Made by a program: the position numbers and the translations under genes. DNA of 64,000 bases from Rhytidiadelphus loreus (taxonomy: Eukaryota > Streptophyta > Bryopsida > Hypnales > Hylocomiaceae), in contig OX344761.1 of the NCBI GenBank assembly GCA_947034895.1, forward strand, positions 75,453,839-75,517,838, in the 5' to 3' direction. Of this stretch, positions 36,602-48,187 are shown piece by piece (position 1 is the stretch's first letter; each line of letters opens with the position of its first letter). Below the pieces are notes generated by a model. The model saw only the letters and a list, made by a program, of their open reading frames with translations. It was not told where the DNA came from and made no database searches.

Positions 36602-37367
36602 ATGGCGATCCAGAAAGACGTCAAACGGTCCTTGCCTCTCAAGTCCTTGAATCATGTCTCTAGAGTATGCCGAAATGTGCAGGTCACCACCAATTTCTAC
36701 GAGAAGGTGTTAGGCTTCAATCGTGTCGTGCGCCCAGAAGCCTTGAAGTTTGACGGAGCATGGTGAGCTTGAAATTCAAGAGTCTTCTGCATGGGCCAAT
36801 TATATGTGTGAATTCCTGTACTTATTGGATTACTGATTTTGTGTTTTCGTGTGCGCGTCTTCTCTTTTCACAGGCTTCACAATTACGCCGTAGGCATAAG
36901 CATCCATCTACTGCAGGCTGAGAAGCAGGAGCTTTCTACGCTTCCTCCTGCGGTCAAGGAAATTAACAGCAGAGATGACCATCTCTCTTTCCAGGTATAA
37001 TTTGATATTGGTCACATTTCTCTGAAGCGTCCGTGTGCTGACTTTGAAATGTACAATAATAATCCTGTAGATTGTGCCTGGACAGCTTTATTCGTCTTCA
37101 GAGGCCTGTGAGTTTTCTCTCCTCACGAATGACTGTGATGTTGTACAGAGTGACTCCATAGCAGGGGTGGAGCAGGCACTGAATGATCACGGCATCAAAT
37201 ATTTTCGAGCAACGGTTGATGAAGATGGCGTGCAGATTGAGCAGGTGTTCTTCCATGACCCAGATGGTTTCATGATCGAGATTTGTACATGTGAGAATTT
37301 CCCTTTGCAGCCTGTAAACGCCTCGGCCAGTTTCTGCAGTCTATCACTTGCATTATCAGCCCGGTGA
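36602..37367 (+). CDS. Glyoxalase-I-like VOC-superfamily protein (plant GLYI4/GLYI7-type), 3 exons
   Basis: Predicted exons 36602-36762, 36874-36994 and 37149-37367 have GT-AG junctions and consistent phases and encode 166 residues, close to the roughly 167-174 of the short plant clade. The fold runs from SLNHVSRVCRNVQ (residues 15-27) through FYEKVLGF (32-39), GISIHLLQ (61-68) and DDHLSFQ (88-94) to FFHDPDGFMIEIC (128-140). Candidate metal or active-site positions are His18, His65, His90 and Glu138. No transit peptide is evident, so a cytosolic protein is expected. Canonical glyoxalase I isomerises the methylglyoxal-glutathione adduct; members of this short clade are annotated as glyoxalase-I-like and their substrate is less certain. 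An upstream acceptor (exon 3 from 37071) stays in frame and would insert 26 residues. It converges with the glyoxalase II gene. Confidence 0.93.
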
Positions 37368-37369
37368 GG

Positions 37370-38930
37370 CTGCAATAATGCCAGCACTTTCTGTTGCGAG
37401 TTGTACTGGACTGCACACTGGTCGTCAAATTCCAAACCATCAGATATTATTGTCTTGGGGATTTAATTTGGTATCTTCCTCAAAACCCAAAAAATATCAT
37501 GGACTTGCAACCCAGTCTCTTGAGAGTAAAATATTAATTCTGCATGGCGGGTCAGAGGTAGTAGTTAGATCAGTTGTCAGCGAGTGGTTTAGCATAGATG
37601 GAGTAATAAGAGACATTTACATATTTGAGTCTAGCTTTACCAACATTGTAAGTACAAGCTGAGAGGTAGTGAGGGGAGTGGCTATGCAAAGCACCAGCTA
37701 GCATCTGGTGAGATTCTTGGGTTTGAGCATGGTTATTTTTCTGCTTAGGTAGGGTTTTGGTTCATCAGGAGATTCTCAAAATGAATTAGAGATGCGGACT
37801 GCCAATCTTCAGTAAAAGAAATTGGCAATTGCTGTGTACCTGATCTATTCCCTATCCAATGTGAGTTCTTCGTGGATCTCGTTTTACATACTTGTTCTTT
37901 ATATCTCGCTTTGCATTTACGGACAGATCTCTGTCTATTCTTGTGTGATAGCATCCCTTGAAGCTGTCATTTGTGTGTTTGTATATCTCGCCAAGTCGTC
38001 ATAGTGTTGTGCACGTTTCACTCGTGCGCTCTTGTATTGCTCTTACGTGCAGGACTTATTATATATGTTTATAGGTGAGGGTTTAAGGTCCTTGTTTTCA
38101 CATATTGTAAACATTCCTTTTGGTGCCACGGCCACACAGATTCAGAACCCTGATTGGCAGTTGGTGCAAGCTAAATTTCATTTATGGATTCTTTGGACAC
38201 AAGGATGTTTCAACTCTTGTTGCAAGGTTTCCATAATGAAGGTGGCTTCATTCTCAACTTTTTTGGCATTTGAGTTCTCTGAGTGTGATTTGACATGTAA
38301 GTGGAGTTTAAAAAACTTGAGAGAAGAAGCTGAAGCTGTTTGAGTACGAGAATACAGGATCCAATTACCCATTACTATTGCAACTGCCGGCTAATTTCTG
38401 AGTGTAGTGTGGCTTCTGAGTGCAGCGAGCCTGTACATATGAAGGAGGTTTTCGTATGTGCTTACTCGTCAAAACCTAAAAGCAGTAATTCTGTGCGTCT
38501 TACTTTAAAAAAAGAAGTCGAAATTTCAGAGATTTTGACTCGAAGGAAAAATTGAAGGGGTATCCCAACTCCGTCTTCTTCACAAATATGTAGACCTGTC
38601 ATTTGTATGAGGGGTTGAGAATCTCAGGTTAGTCATCAAAATGACCCCAGCAGGTCTCACAAGCAGTGTATATTACCAGCGCAATTTATCGCAAATGACT
38701 GAACTGTCGTAGATGTGAATGACAAGGGTATAACAGTTTGAAGTTTTTCGGGGCAATATTTGGCCAATATCGTTCGAGCTCGAGCCAGGGATTTGCCAAA
38801 TCTTTCTTATTACAGTACAGAATAGAACCCAAATGGATCTATGCATTATGATAATAGGCGTCGTTCTTCCCCTCGATCGCTCCAAAAATTGTACGCTGCT
38901 CACATGTGGGCTAACTCCCTCGTCAGAGTA
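37370..38930. other. 3' flank of glyoxalase-I-like gene, no further gene seen
   Basis: Probably includes the 3' UTR. The short open frames have no family resemblance and no repeat was recognised. Confidence 0.4.
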
Positions 38931-38945
38931 GAAAACTTCTTCCTA

Positions 38946-39022
38946 AGCTTGCAACTGGGCCTTGTATTCTATTCTTCTTTTGCAGTAAAGGGATCCCTTT
39001 ATTTGTGTAAAAAAAAAAAAAA
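38946..39022 (+). mobile_element. Short poly(A) retroposon with 14-bp target duplication
   Basis: A 77-bp insert ending in about 18 A residues is bounded by perfect AAAACTTCTTCCTA duplications at 38932-38945 and 39023-39036. Its body matches 16651-16710. The intact duplication and pure poly(A) point to a recent, severely 5'-truncated SINE or LINE insertion. Confidence 0.9.
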
Positions 39023-39526
39023 AAAACTTCTTCCTATGCAATTAATGCTGGAGTTAGAATAGTATTGTGAAGCTTTGGGGTGCATCAGAAACTTCATGTT
39101 TCAGTTATCCAGAACCGAAATCCACTCTCAGTGGCAATAGGATCCAGTAATCCGTGGGCATGAAGAGCTGGCTCAGCCCTGAGAAGGCGATTGCATGAAT
39201 GCGCTCCAAAACTTTAGGAGCGGCACTTTCGTAAACTAAGATTCCAATTGCAACTAATTTTAGTGGTGACATCTGTGCACACTGCGCTGCACACTGTGCG
39301 CCGGGAGAAGAATCCGACAACCTGGCTGCTGCAGTGTGAATAGAGACAGGGAAATTAATTTCCCTGTCGAATGCGTAGTAGTCCAATGCGGAGTCCATTT
39401 GAGTAGTCCATTTCAGAACTTGAATGTACACCTCTTACATAATTTAGCCCACAATGGGCTTGCTCCCATTTGGGCTAGAATGGGGTACACCTTAAATTAT
39501 TTATTTATTTGTGCAACTTAATCAAC

Positions 39527-39781
39527 ACCCGAAATGTTGCTTCAAAAGTTGGGATCAAACATTCTTTAAATCAAAATACCCGAAATGTTGCTTCAAAAGT
39601 TGGGATTAAACATTCTTTAAATCAAAATACCCGAAATGTTGCTTCAAAAGTTGGGATCAAACATTCTTTAAATCAAAATACCCGAAATGTTGCTTCAAAA
39701 GTTGGGATTAAACATTCTTTAAATCAAAATACCCGAAATGTTGCTTCAAAAGTTGGGATTAAACATTCTTTAAATCAAAAT
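39527..39781. repeat. Five-copy tandem minisatellite, 51-bp unit
   Basis: Five units of exactly 51 bp, each starting ACCCGAAATGTTGCTTCAAA, differ only at one alternating C/T position (gggatC or gggatT). As 51 is a multiple of three, the + strand stays open and would give a 17-residue repeat (NTRNVASKVGIKHSLNQ). No start context, splice site or homology supports a protein. It lies about 0.6 kb beyond the coding end of glyoxalase II. Confidence 0.95.
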
Positions 39782-40348
39782 GAAAGAAAACTATGACATA
39801 GGACAAGATGACAAGAATTCCAGCATAAGAATACCTCATACATGGATGAGAGGATAAATGACATTTAAAACCGAAAAAAAGCAGATGCAGTTCATCCTGA
39901 GAAGAAGCTATTTAAAAGAAACTCAATATAAGCAGCAGCAAAAGAAACGTTCAACATGCAAAAAGGCCAATTTGAAAGGAGTTGCCGACCAATATTGTGG
40001 CGTTTGCCAATCATACATGCAGAATTCGAAAAAAAATCTAATAGCATGTTTCCTAAAATCATTAGTCATGTACACTAATTCTAAACAACAGAGAGCAGAC
40101 GATAACTTCCTATAGAGTATGCTAACTGTGACTGAACCAACCGTGAACGTCACAAGCGATCTGCATGTGTCCTGCTGTATCATTCTCCATTCATCATTCA
40201 TCAACAGCTTGATAGAAAACAACAGCTTGATACCAGGGTTAGATCAAAACATAGCTTGTTTACCAATACTGGTAAACCAGCACTCCTCTCACTCCTCTGT
40301 GTCCCCCGCATATGCTGGTACTGCACTGTAAAGTACAGTACATAGGAT

Positions 40349-43300
40349 CTAGCGACCCTTATAGTTGTCTTTCATGCGCCTTACTTCTGCCATCACTTCA
40401 AGAGGCGATTCTCGACCTGTGGCCAGCTGTGTTGTACAATCCACAAAACTTCAATCAATTTGACTTACAACCATAACGTATACTGCTTATATATCGTGGG
40501 TGCAAACAGCAAGTTGAATTTTCACAAGTCTAGTTGATGTCGGGTTAAGCTTTGGTCACTAAGTGATTCTAAAGATGGTACCTATCTCATACATTTGTGA
40601 ACTACCAACAGTACCCAAGGAAAGATATGCAATGTAACAATAAATCAGGTATTTATCTATTAGAATTAACTAGAATTAAAAAAAAAACTCTCATGTATTT
40701 GATGAAAAGAAGCGGACCTGAAGAGGTTTCAGATCCACACGCATGAAAGGATTAAATTCAAGCTCATCGCCAATAGATGACGGCACAGTAGCTAGCTTCT
40801 GTTTCCGCTGGTGCATCACCCATTCCATCTTCTTAAGTAGGGCCTCATTCTTGGGCTCCAGTGTCAAAGCAAACTCCAAATTCTTCTGGGTATACTGTAA
40901 CAGGTGGCAACCAACTACGATAATCAGCTTCCTCATATTAGGGCAAAATAATAAAACAGGGTTGCTCAACATCAAGAGAATACCATTATCTTCCAGGAAA
41001 TTATAAATAAGAACCCTAGTAATCTATACGTATATCTTGCGCCAATCATGAAATAGCCCAACTATAAGAACAAGAACTTTACAAGATTTACTTTGGATCG
41101 TCATAAAGTAAGTCTGCGCACTCCCAGTCCATTATGCAGCTCCAGCGATAAAAAGGACTAATCTGAAAGAAGGTTACCTCATGACCACAATAAACTTGAG
41201 TTTCAGGAGGAAGTGAGGCAAGAGTCTTGCATAATGATTCGTACATTTGGTCAGGCGTCCCCTCGAAAAACCTGCCACAGCCCCCTATGAACTGGCCACA
41301 TGAACAAAGAAAAGCAAATCAACTTCATTAAACCATGGCCGAGTACGTGTAAGAAAAACTCAAGTAATCGGCTAATGAGGTCTCCGATATCAGCCCTTTT
41401 CTATGCATCGTTTTATAAAAGACCTAATCAGGCCTCATGCGTTTATTAGCAGTATTGAGTGGATCAAATGGAGTCTTTCTACTGACCAGTCTTATTTATT
41501 CATTGGCCAACATATGCAATTCTCTTCCCTAATTCTGGTGATATAAAATTCGGCTCCAGCTGAATCATATTTTTCACAATATGATCAATCAAACTAGTAA
41601 TTTGAAAACCATGAACCCTTGGTCCTTAAGGGGTCAATAAATCTAGATAATGGCAAGATAATTATGCTCAAGAATATCTAACAGCACAATGGATTCATGT
41701 GCTGTTAGATATTCTTGAGCATTAAAGAAATAGATAAAGCAGTTGGTGGGGAGAGCGCACCAAAGTATCTCCAGTGAACACGGCAGGTTTATTTTCAGTC
41801 AGTGTGCTTGTAATGAAGTAGCTTATGTGGCCTTTCGTGTGGCTGCAACAGCACACATACCCAAACAAGTATAAGAACAAGTTGCTGATGCAAGGCTTGC
41901 ACGGCCAATTCCTCGAGGCTTCCTATATAAAAAATTTCAACTCCTATAGATATGGAAGCGATCACTTTGACCATATGACACTTAAGGGCTAATCACGAGT
42001 GTAGAAGTCAAGCCACAATTAACCCCTAATGCATGAGAATTTTGGACAAAATCTAGATGTGCTATACTATATGATGTCCTCAATTTGATGATGAAAAGAT
42101 GAAACTTGAAAAATTTCTACAGACTATTGATATTGAATTTTGGACTAACATTGATGGTCTAAAACTATGAGGTAACGCTATGTGTTCAAAGCACTAAAAT
42201 TTTCTACATATAACGGCCTCCATAACAAAGAAAAGAAGTCATATAGTGCACATCTATAAGACACCATTAGATAACTTCCTTATGTATTCAATAATGTCCA
42301 TCACCACCTTCCTAGAAAGTTCAAAAGGCCTGAAAAATGACTTTGACGGGGATGAATAGTAAATACATATACCTTAAGGCAGTAAGGAGTTTAAAAAGAT
42401 TCACAAGACAGAACCCACCATGGAGTCTCGAGGCATTTAACACGAACAGTGGGGCTGATAGAAAACTCATCACCATGTTGCACAGGGTGTGAGCATCCCT
42501 CCACTTTGTCCTTCAGGCCACCGTATATCGGCACATCCTTGAGAAGTTTCTTCATACCGTTGTTCCCACCAGCGTGATCCCTTTTCACGTCTCAAAATGC
42601 ATCAATATTCCATTTTCAGATTTTGCAACGTAGGTCATAATAAAACAATGCTCAGGCAGTCAAACAATATGAAAGTATACGATAAAGAAAGAATAATATT
42701 CCCACCCTCATAATAACAATAAATGACCACAGTGCCAACGCAGGATCTTGAAGCTCAATGATTGATTGGAGGAGGTTTAGAACCCACAATGTTAGCCCTT
42801 CTTTAATTGCACTTACAACCTACAACAGAACTCACAATAGAACTCACTATAGATCTGATTTATCTGATTTAGAATATATGCAATCAATGAGATTCAAGTG
42901 CACAGACTTCCCTCAAGGTCAAGGTGCAAGGTTGGATTTTATTGTCTAAACTTATGATCTCCTAGCGTACTTAGAATCAACAGCTGAAAATTTGAGGTAG
43001 GACAAACACACGTAATCTTCAAGCTCAAGCTCATATGGTGAAATTTTGCAGATTAGGATCCAATTCTGGTTGCAATTACATTGGCATTATATCTGGTAAA
43101 GGCAATCAATACAGACCACAGTTACGAAAAATTATTTGCGGCTTAGTAACTCCCTCACCGGCAGAAAACCATGTTCTCGATGGCCATTACCAAGTCAGTA
43201 ATCAGAAATTTGACTACGTGGAAGTCTGTTCTTGGACGGTTATCAAAGATTCAGATTGCGAAGATTACCAGTGATGGTGAGTGGTGAGAACCATCTTAAT

Positions 43301-43904
43301 TTTGGCACCATTCGATTGAGCTGCCTGCAACACTTGGTCGGGCCACACTGGGTCAATCGCCGCTGCATCCCCCGTTTCTTCATCAAATACCCTGCAAACC
43401 TCAACACCAAACACACTCGTTACAAACTGCACAAAACCACGACTTCATCTCAAAGCACGTCGTCCAAGCATGGAGTACTCAGTCCAAATTCTTGATAATA
43501 TAAGGGCTATCATTCCAACGCCTCCCAAATCCTTTCTAAACAAGGGGATTGCCAATATGCGCCTACCAAACATAGTGTAGATCGCCATTTCTGTTCTTCA
43601 CAAGATGATTTTTCTGTTCTTCAAGAAATTTCATGGCGGCATTTACTTCAGGATGCAATTCAAAAGATACGATTCCTAAGGACGATTCTCTCAGCCTTTT
43701 CGACACGAAACCCTAAAATCACATGCACGAAACCAGGAGATCCTAAGAAGCTACAAGAAAAGAACCGAAATGAGGACTGAGTTTTGGTCCACCATATCTA
43801 AATATGAAGCTCATCCATGGCACTACAGTAATGCAAAGGGAAGCGAAAAAGACATACAAGTAGGCGTAGTTGTCCTCCAAGCACGGCACCGGCAGCACCT
43901 TCAT
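40349..43904 (-). CDS. GLX2: Glyoxalase II (hydroxyacylglutathione hydrolase), cytosolic type, 7 exons
   Basis: Hydrolyses S-lactoylglutathione to D-lactate and glutathione, the second glyoxalase step. Exons on the - strand are 43904-43858, 43391-43269, 42580-42419, 41842-41761, 41291-41178, 40894-40718 and 40426-40349. They sum to 783 nt, giving 260 residues plus TAG, against about 258 in the cytosolic plant enzyme. All junctions are GT-AG and in phase. The metallo-beta-lactamase motif THHHWDH is at residues 53-59. The full binuclear metal set is present: His54, His56, Asp58, His59, His112, Asp136 and His175. The C-terminal glutathione-binding part includes [10 protein letters not shown] and [12 protein letters not shown]. 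The start is the ATG giving [13 protein letters not shown], matching family N-termini; no targeting extension was assigned. The last acceptor (after 40427) has a weak pyrimidine tract but gives the expected [11 protein letters not shown] ending. Confidence 0.96.
41665..41721. repeat. Perfect 23-bp inverted repeat in a glyoxalase II intron
   Basis: Arms at 41665-41687 and 41699-41721 are perfect reverse complements (TGCTCAAGAATATCTAACAG...) with an 11-nt loop. It sits in intron 4 of the glyoxalase II gene, 40 bp from exon 4. In the pre-mRNA it would form an uninterrupted hairpin. Confidence 0.95.
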
Positions 43905-44101
43905 GGTTCCTAATTTTGTTGTTTTCTCGTTTCCCACTGAAGGAAGTTCCTAATGGAATCTTCGGATGATGAATTAGAGTTTCAGTCCTCGATGCTGCAC
44001 ACGCTTGAATTCACGAACAACTCTTCGAGAGCACTCACAATTGGCTGCAAGGAGCTGCAAGAACGGAACTCAACGCGCACGGCAGTCTTGGGAGCAACTG
44101 A

Positions 44102-44224
44102 AGAGAGAGAGAGAGGGGCAGGATATGGATGATTTTCATCCTTGTCTGAGGTGGACGGAGGTCTTCTGTACAAGTGGCATTCCGTCAGTTGTTTATGGCT
44201 GAAATATTAAAAAATATATAAATG
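44102..44224 (-). promoter_or_regulatory. Putative core promoter and CT-rich leader of glyoxalase II
   Basis: On the - strand a TTTATATATTTTTT stretch (44209-44224) precedes a CTCTCTCTCTC tract (around 44102-44117), which precedes the ATG at 43904. The arrangement fits a TATA box and pyrimidine-rich plant leader. Assigned from position and composition only. Confidence 0.35.
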
Positions 44225-44274
44225 AATTTATCATAAATTTTTGAAGTGTACCGCCCAAATAATCCAAAGGGTCA

Positions 44275-44528
44275 CTACACTAAATAGTGAAATTGGGTTG
44301 CCTTAAAAATTAGGTTGTCTTACCCAAAGAAGTTGCCTTATATCTCATTGTTTCTTCACACGGAAGCACATGTAACACTTTAAACTTGGGTCATGAACTA
44401 GTGCACTAACCTATGCAACAAACATAGTTTCATCAATACTACATCTTTCTAAAATAAAATACATATTTATATAGTATAGAATGTTGAGAAATCAATGAGG
44501 AACAACCTAATTTCACTATTTAGTATAG
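44275..44528. mobile_element. MITE with CTACACTAAATAG termini, 254 bp
   Basis: The ends are inverted repeats CTACACTAAATAGTGAAATT and (reverse-complemented) CTATACTAAATAGTGAAATT, matching the family of the 28403-28511 element. No clear target duplication survives. It lies just upstream of the glyoxalase II promoter region. Confidence 0.75.
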
Positions 44529-44933
44529 ATTTCTCTAAACTTACGTAATATGTTTCCATAATGATCATGTTATTACTCTTATAGTGATAAAAAAAAATTT
44601 CTAGAATAGAGGCAAATAAAATTTAAAAAATTTAAACCAATTTTTTAAAAATTAAACAATTAGAAATTTATAATCAATAATCAATAATTTTTCTAAATTT
44701 ACTAATTTAGAAATTATATAGAAATTTAGAAAATCTAAAATTTTAAAATTTATAGATTTCAAGATTTTAAATTTTGAACATTCTAAAATTCTAAAATTTA
44801 GAGTTGGTCTTAATTATTAGAAGCTATCAATCTGAAATTATCATTTCAAACAATATCAATCCTATTTAAATAAAACATTTAATTAATTTTTTATGGCCTT
44901 TCAACTATGAGATGATAATTTGTATTACTTATA

Positions 44934-44936
<3 letters not shown>

Positions 44937-44993
<57 letters not shown>
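44937..44993. repeat. (AT)n microsatellite
   Basis: About 28 uninterrupted AT dinucleotides within a broader very AT-rich region (44530-45300) in which no gene is seen. Confidence 0.95.
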
Positions 44994-44997
<4 letters not shown>

Positions 44998-45412
44998 AGT
45001 AAGAAATAATATATTTGATATAAAAAACTAAAATTTCCAAAAATTATAATTATAATAATATTTAAAAATTTTGAAATTTGAAAACAATCAAATTTAATGA
45101 AATATCAAATTTATTAAACTATAAGTTTGTAATTATCAAACTACAAATTTTTTAAGTCTTTTGATTTAAAATTTTTGAAAACATCAAATTAAGGATTTTC
45201 AAATTAGAATTTTAGAAATTAGAAATTAGAAATTTGCATATTCGAGATTTGAAAATTTGAAACAATGCAAGTTTTAATTCATGTCATTCATAGATAGTAC
45301 ATTAAAAATTTAGGGTCATTATTCAAGATAAACTTTCTTGCGTCTTGAATAACTCAAATTCTTCACTTCTTTCTCTTCATCTCTCAGTCACCATCTTTTG
45401 TTGTATTCTTAA

Positions 45413-45955
45413 CCCCTAAAGGACAAGCCCATGCCACAGATTCAAAAGCCTCATTGCTTGGCATTCAATTTGTGACCAATTTTGAACTAGAAATGTTTGA
45501 AATTTTTTATATTTATTATTTTTCAGAGATAAAGTTACATGTCTTCTTTACCTCACAAAAATTTTAGATTTTTTTAAAGAAAATTGATTTTTATGATAAT
45601 TTTTGAAGAGAAAGTGAAGAAAAAATCACATCAAATAGAAATTTATTTCAATAAATCTGAAAATTTTACCGTGGGTGTACATTGTAGTGACAAACATCAT
45701 GGTGTAAACTTGAGTATCGTTTCTTTCTATAATTAGAATATAAAAGACATCAAAGTTACATCCAAAGTTCAAATTCTAATAAAATATTCAATATAGCGAA
45801 TTTGTCTAAAATTGCAATTGGAATAGAAACTAGAATAGATTAAATTCATTTCGTTAGTTGGGCTAAACTCCAAAAAACATCATTTTCAAGGAGAAATTTC
45901 AGATTTTGAGAAAGGAGCAAAATACACTAAACTAAAATGGCAAATTTTGCCATCC
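45413..45955. mobile_element. TTAA/CCCCTAAAGGAC-type MITE, right end unclear
   Basis: The left end CCCCTAAAGGACAAGCCCATG follows TTAA at 45409-45412 and shares CCCCTAAAGGAC with the 18481 element. The interior is collinear, in reverse orientation, with the disrupted element at 58020-59929 (e.g. 'ttcgttagttgggctaaactcc' and 'catcaaagttacatccaaagttc'). The right terminus could not be placed. Confidence 0.65.
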
Positions 45956-47759
45956 GTTTTTTTTCTTACTTTTCATTCATGTGAAGAAAAACACTATCAT
46001 GATTGCAAACTCAAGTGGATACTATTTCCAAACCTCTATGCAAGGTCCACAAACAAAAAGTGAATGAAAAAGCACTTTCAATTTCTCTCCAATTCACTTT
46101 CTTGTTCATCCAAAAGCCACAAAATGGCATCCTCTCTATTCCTGGGTTAGGTTGGGCCAACAATAAAAAAAATTGACTTTTTATGTAGCACAAATAGCTC
46201 TTTTGGGCCCAATGCACCATTATGATTAAAATATATTGACACAACTATAATTGTGTCATTAAAGAAAGTTCGGTAACTTAAGTCTTGTAGATCCAATGGA
46301 AGCAATGACATGAAATGGATTACTAAACTAGGGCTCCGCTATTCTTTGCACTACTAGTGACAACCCAATAAAGGTTTCAAGGCCTGTTTGGGGGTTGGGA
46401 GCCTCGGGCAATGGGAATTTTCACATTGATATTAGAATCCCAAAAGCATTAGATTTCAATTGGAAATCAATTTTTCACTAATATTCTTTGATTGTTCATT
46501 TGTAATTCTAATTAGATTTCTTTTGAAATAATGATTAGGAATTTGGAAAATTGAATTTGCGACCATAGAGTGCTAAAATTCTAATTTTAAAATGACATGG
46601 TAAAAAATTGCACTACAATGTTCTACACTATAATATAAACCTACGAAGAAATTTTCAAATTTTTTGAGCATATTTTGTATTTGATATGAATTGTTTTACT
46701 TTTTATTCATAAATTCATAATAATTCCAAAATATCCTATGACCCTATATATGTCAATATAAAAACCCCAATGGTCACTTCAAAAATTGATCATTTAAATT
46801 AATTATGCCCTAAAGGTCATCAATGGAATTAAAAAAATTCAAATTACCATGAATTCTTGAATAAAAAGTGAAGCAAAGTCAATACCATTTCAAATTATTA
46901 TAGCCTTTGTTTTGGAAATTAATTGAACCATGAAGATTCACATTGGTTCTTGCTAAAAAAATTTTAACTCCCTTAATTGAAAAGACTTTTTGGGCTTTAA
47001 TTTTAGTCATAACTTCAAAATTCCATTATTTTTGTCTTGTCTTCATTTGAGGCTTCATTTTACTATTTTTGTCTTGACTTCGTTTCATTTAGTTTCATTC
47101 TACTCATTTGGTCATGGTTTTATTCTATAAGTGATTCCAGTCATAACTTGAATTTTAGTCTTGGCTTCAAAGGTCACAAAATGGACCCTATATATGTCAA
47201 TATAGAAATCCAACAACGACAACGACGACAACAAGGACAACAATGACAACAATGAATCTACAGAGAGATTTTTGGATTTTTTGAGCATATATTGCATTTA
47301 AAATGAATTATTTCACTTTTTATTCAAAAAGTTCATAGTCATTTCAAATATTAACTAAAATAATGTGAAATTTTTACAACTAATAGCTAATAGAAGACAT
47401 ATAATCACATTGCACAAGAACTAAAATGAAATAAAGAGAGGACAACAATGGTAGAATGAAGCCACAAAGCAAATAATGGCATTTTGAAGTTACACAATTA
47501 AAATTGAAGCCCACATTAGAATCCAACGTCTTTTCAATTGAGGGAGTTGAAAAGTTTTTTGAGGAAATTAATAGAAACCTTTGAGGTTCAATTAATTTCT
47601 AAAACAAAGGCAGTAAGAATTTGGAATTTTTTTTAAAAATATGAAAGTTAAAGGGATCCAAAGTATTTTGCAACCATGGGATTTGATTCTATAGCAATGG
47701 TGCTAGTATGTAAGCCTATGAGCCTTGAACCTAGGCTTATAGGTACTCTACAACTATTG

Positions 47760-48050
47760 GAGATGTCTATAATATAGATACTTATAATATAAACATTCTA
47801 TAATTATAGAAAGTGCCTATAATATAAGTGCCTATAACATAGACACCTATAATATAAACATCCTACAATCATGGAAGGTGTTTATAACCTAGGTACCTCC
47901 AACATAAACACTTATAATATAATTAGGCACCTATAATATAAACATCTTATAACTATAGAAGGTGCTTGTAACATAGGTACCTACAATATAGACACTTATA
48001 ATATAAACATCCTATAACTATGGAAGGTGTCTATAACATAGGAGCCTAGG
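47760..48050. repeat. Degenerate tandem array of 'cctataatataaacat'-type units
   Basis: Repeated phrases 'ataatataaacatcctataac', 'tggaaggtg' and 'ctataacatagg' return roughly every 75-85 bp, three to four times, with substitutions. The array runs directly into the 30-bp repeat at 48051. Confidence 0.7.
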
Positions 48051-48140
48051 CTCCTATGCTCGTGGGCTTAAGATCCTAGGCTCCTATGCTCGTGGGTTCA
48101 AGATCCTAGGCTCCTAGGCTCGTGGACTCAAGATCCTAGG
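48051..48140. repeat. Three-copy 30-bp tandem repeat
   Basis: Units start CTCCTATGCTCGTGGGCTTA at 48051, 48081 and 48111, with a few substitutions. Each contains the palindromic CCTAGG. Confidence 0.95.
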
Positions 48141-48145
48141 CTCAC

Positions 48146-48187
48146 ATAATAGCAACCGTATAATAGCAACCGTATAATAGCAACCGT
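48146..48187. repeat. Three-copy 14-bp tandem repeat
   Basis: Three perfect ATAATAGCAACCGT units directly follow the 30-bp array, giving three stacked arrays with different periods. Confidence 0.95.

Noticed and set aside
39509..39796. Open frame encoding five NTRNVASKVGIKHSLNQ repeats
   Set aside because: It is open only because the 51-bp minisatellite unit is divisible by three; no start context, splice site or family match.
48051..48187. Short regular repeats resembling a CRISPR array
   Set aside because: Directly abutting tandem units without spacers in a eukaryotic genome; an ordinary minisatellite.
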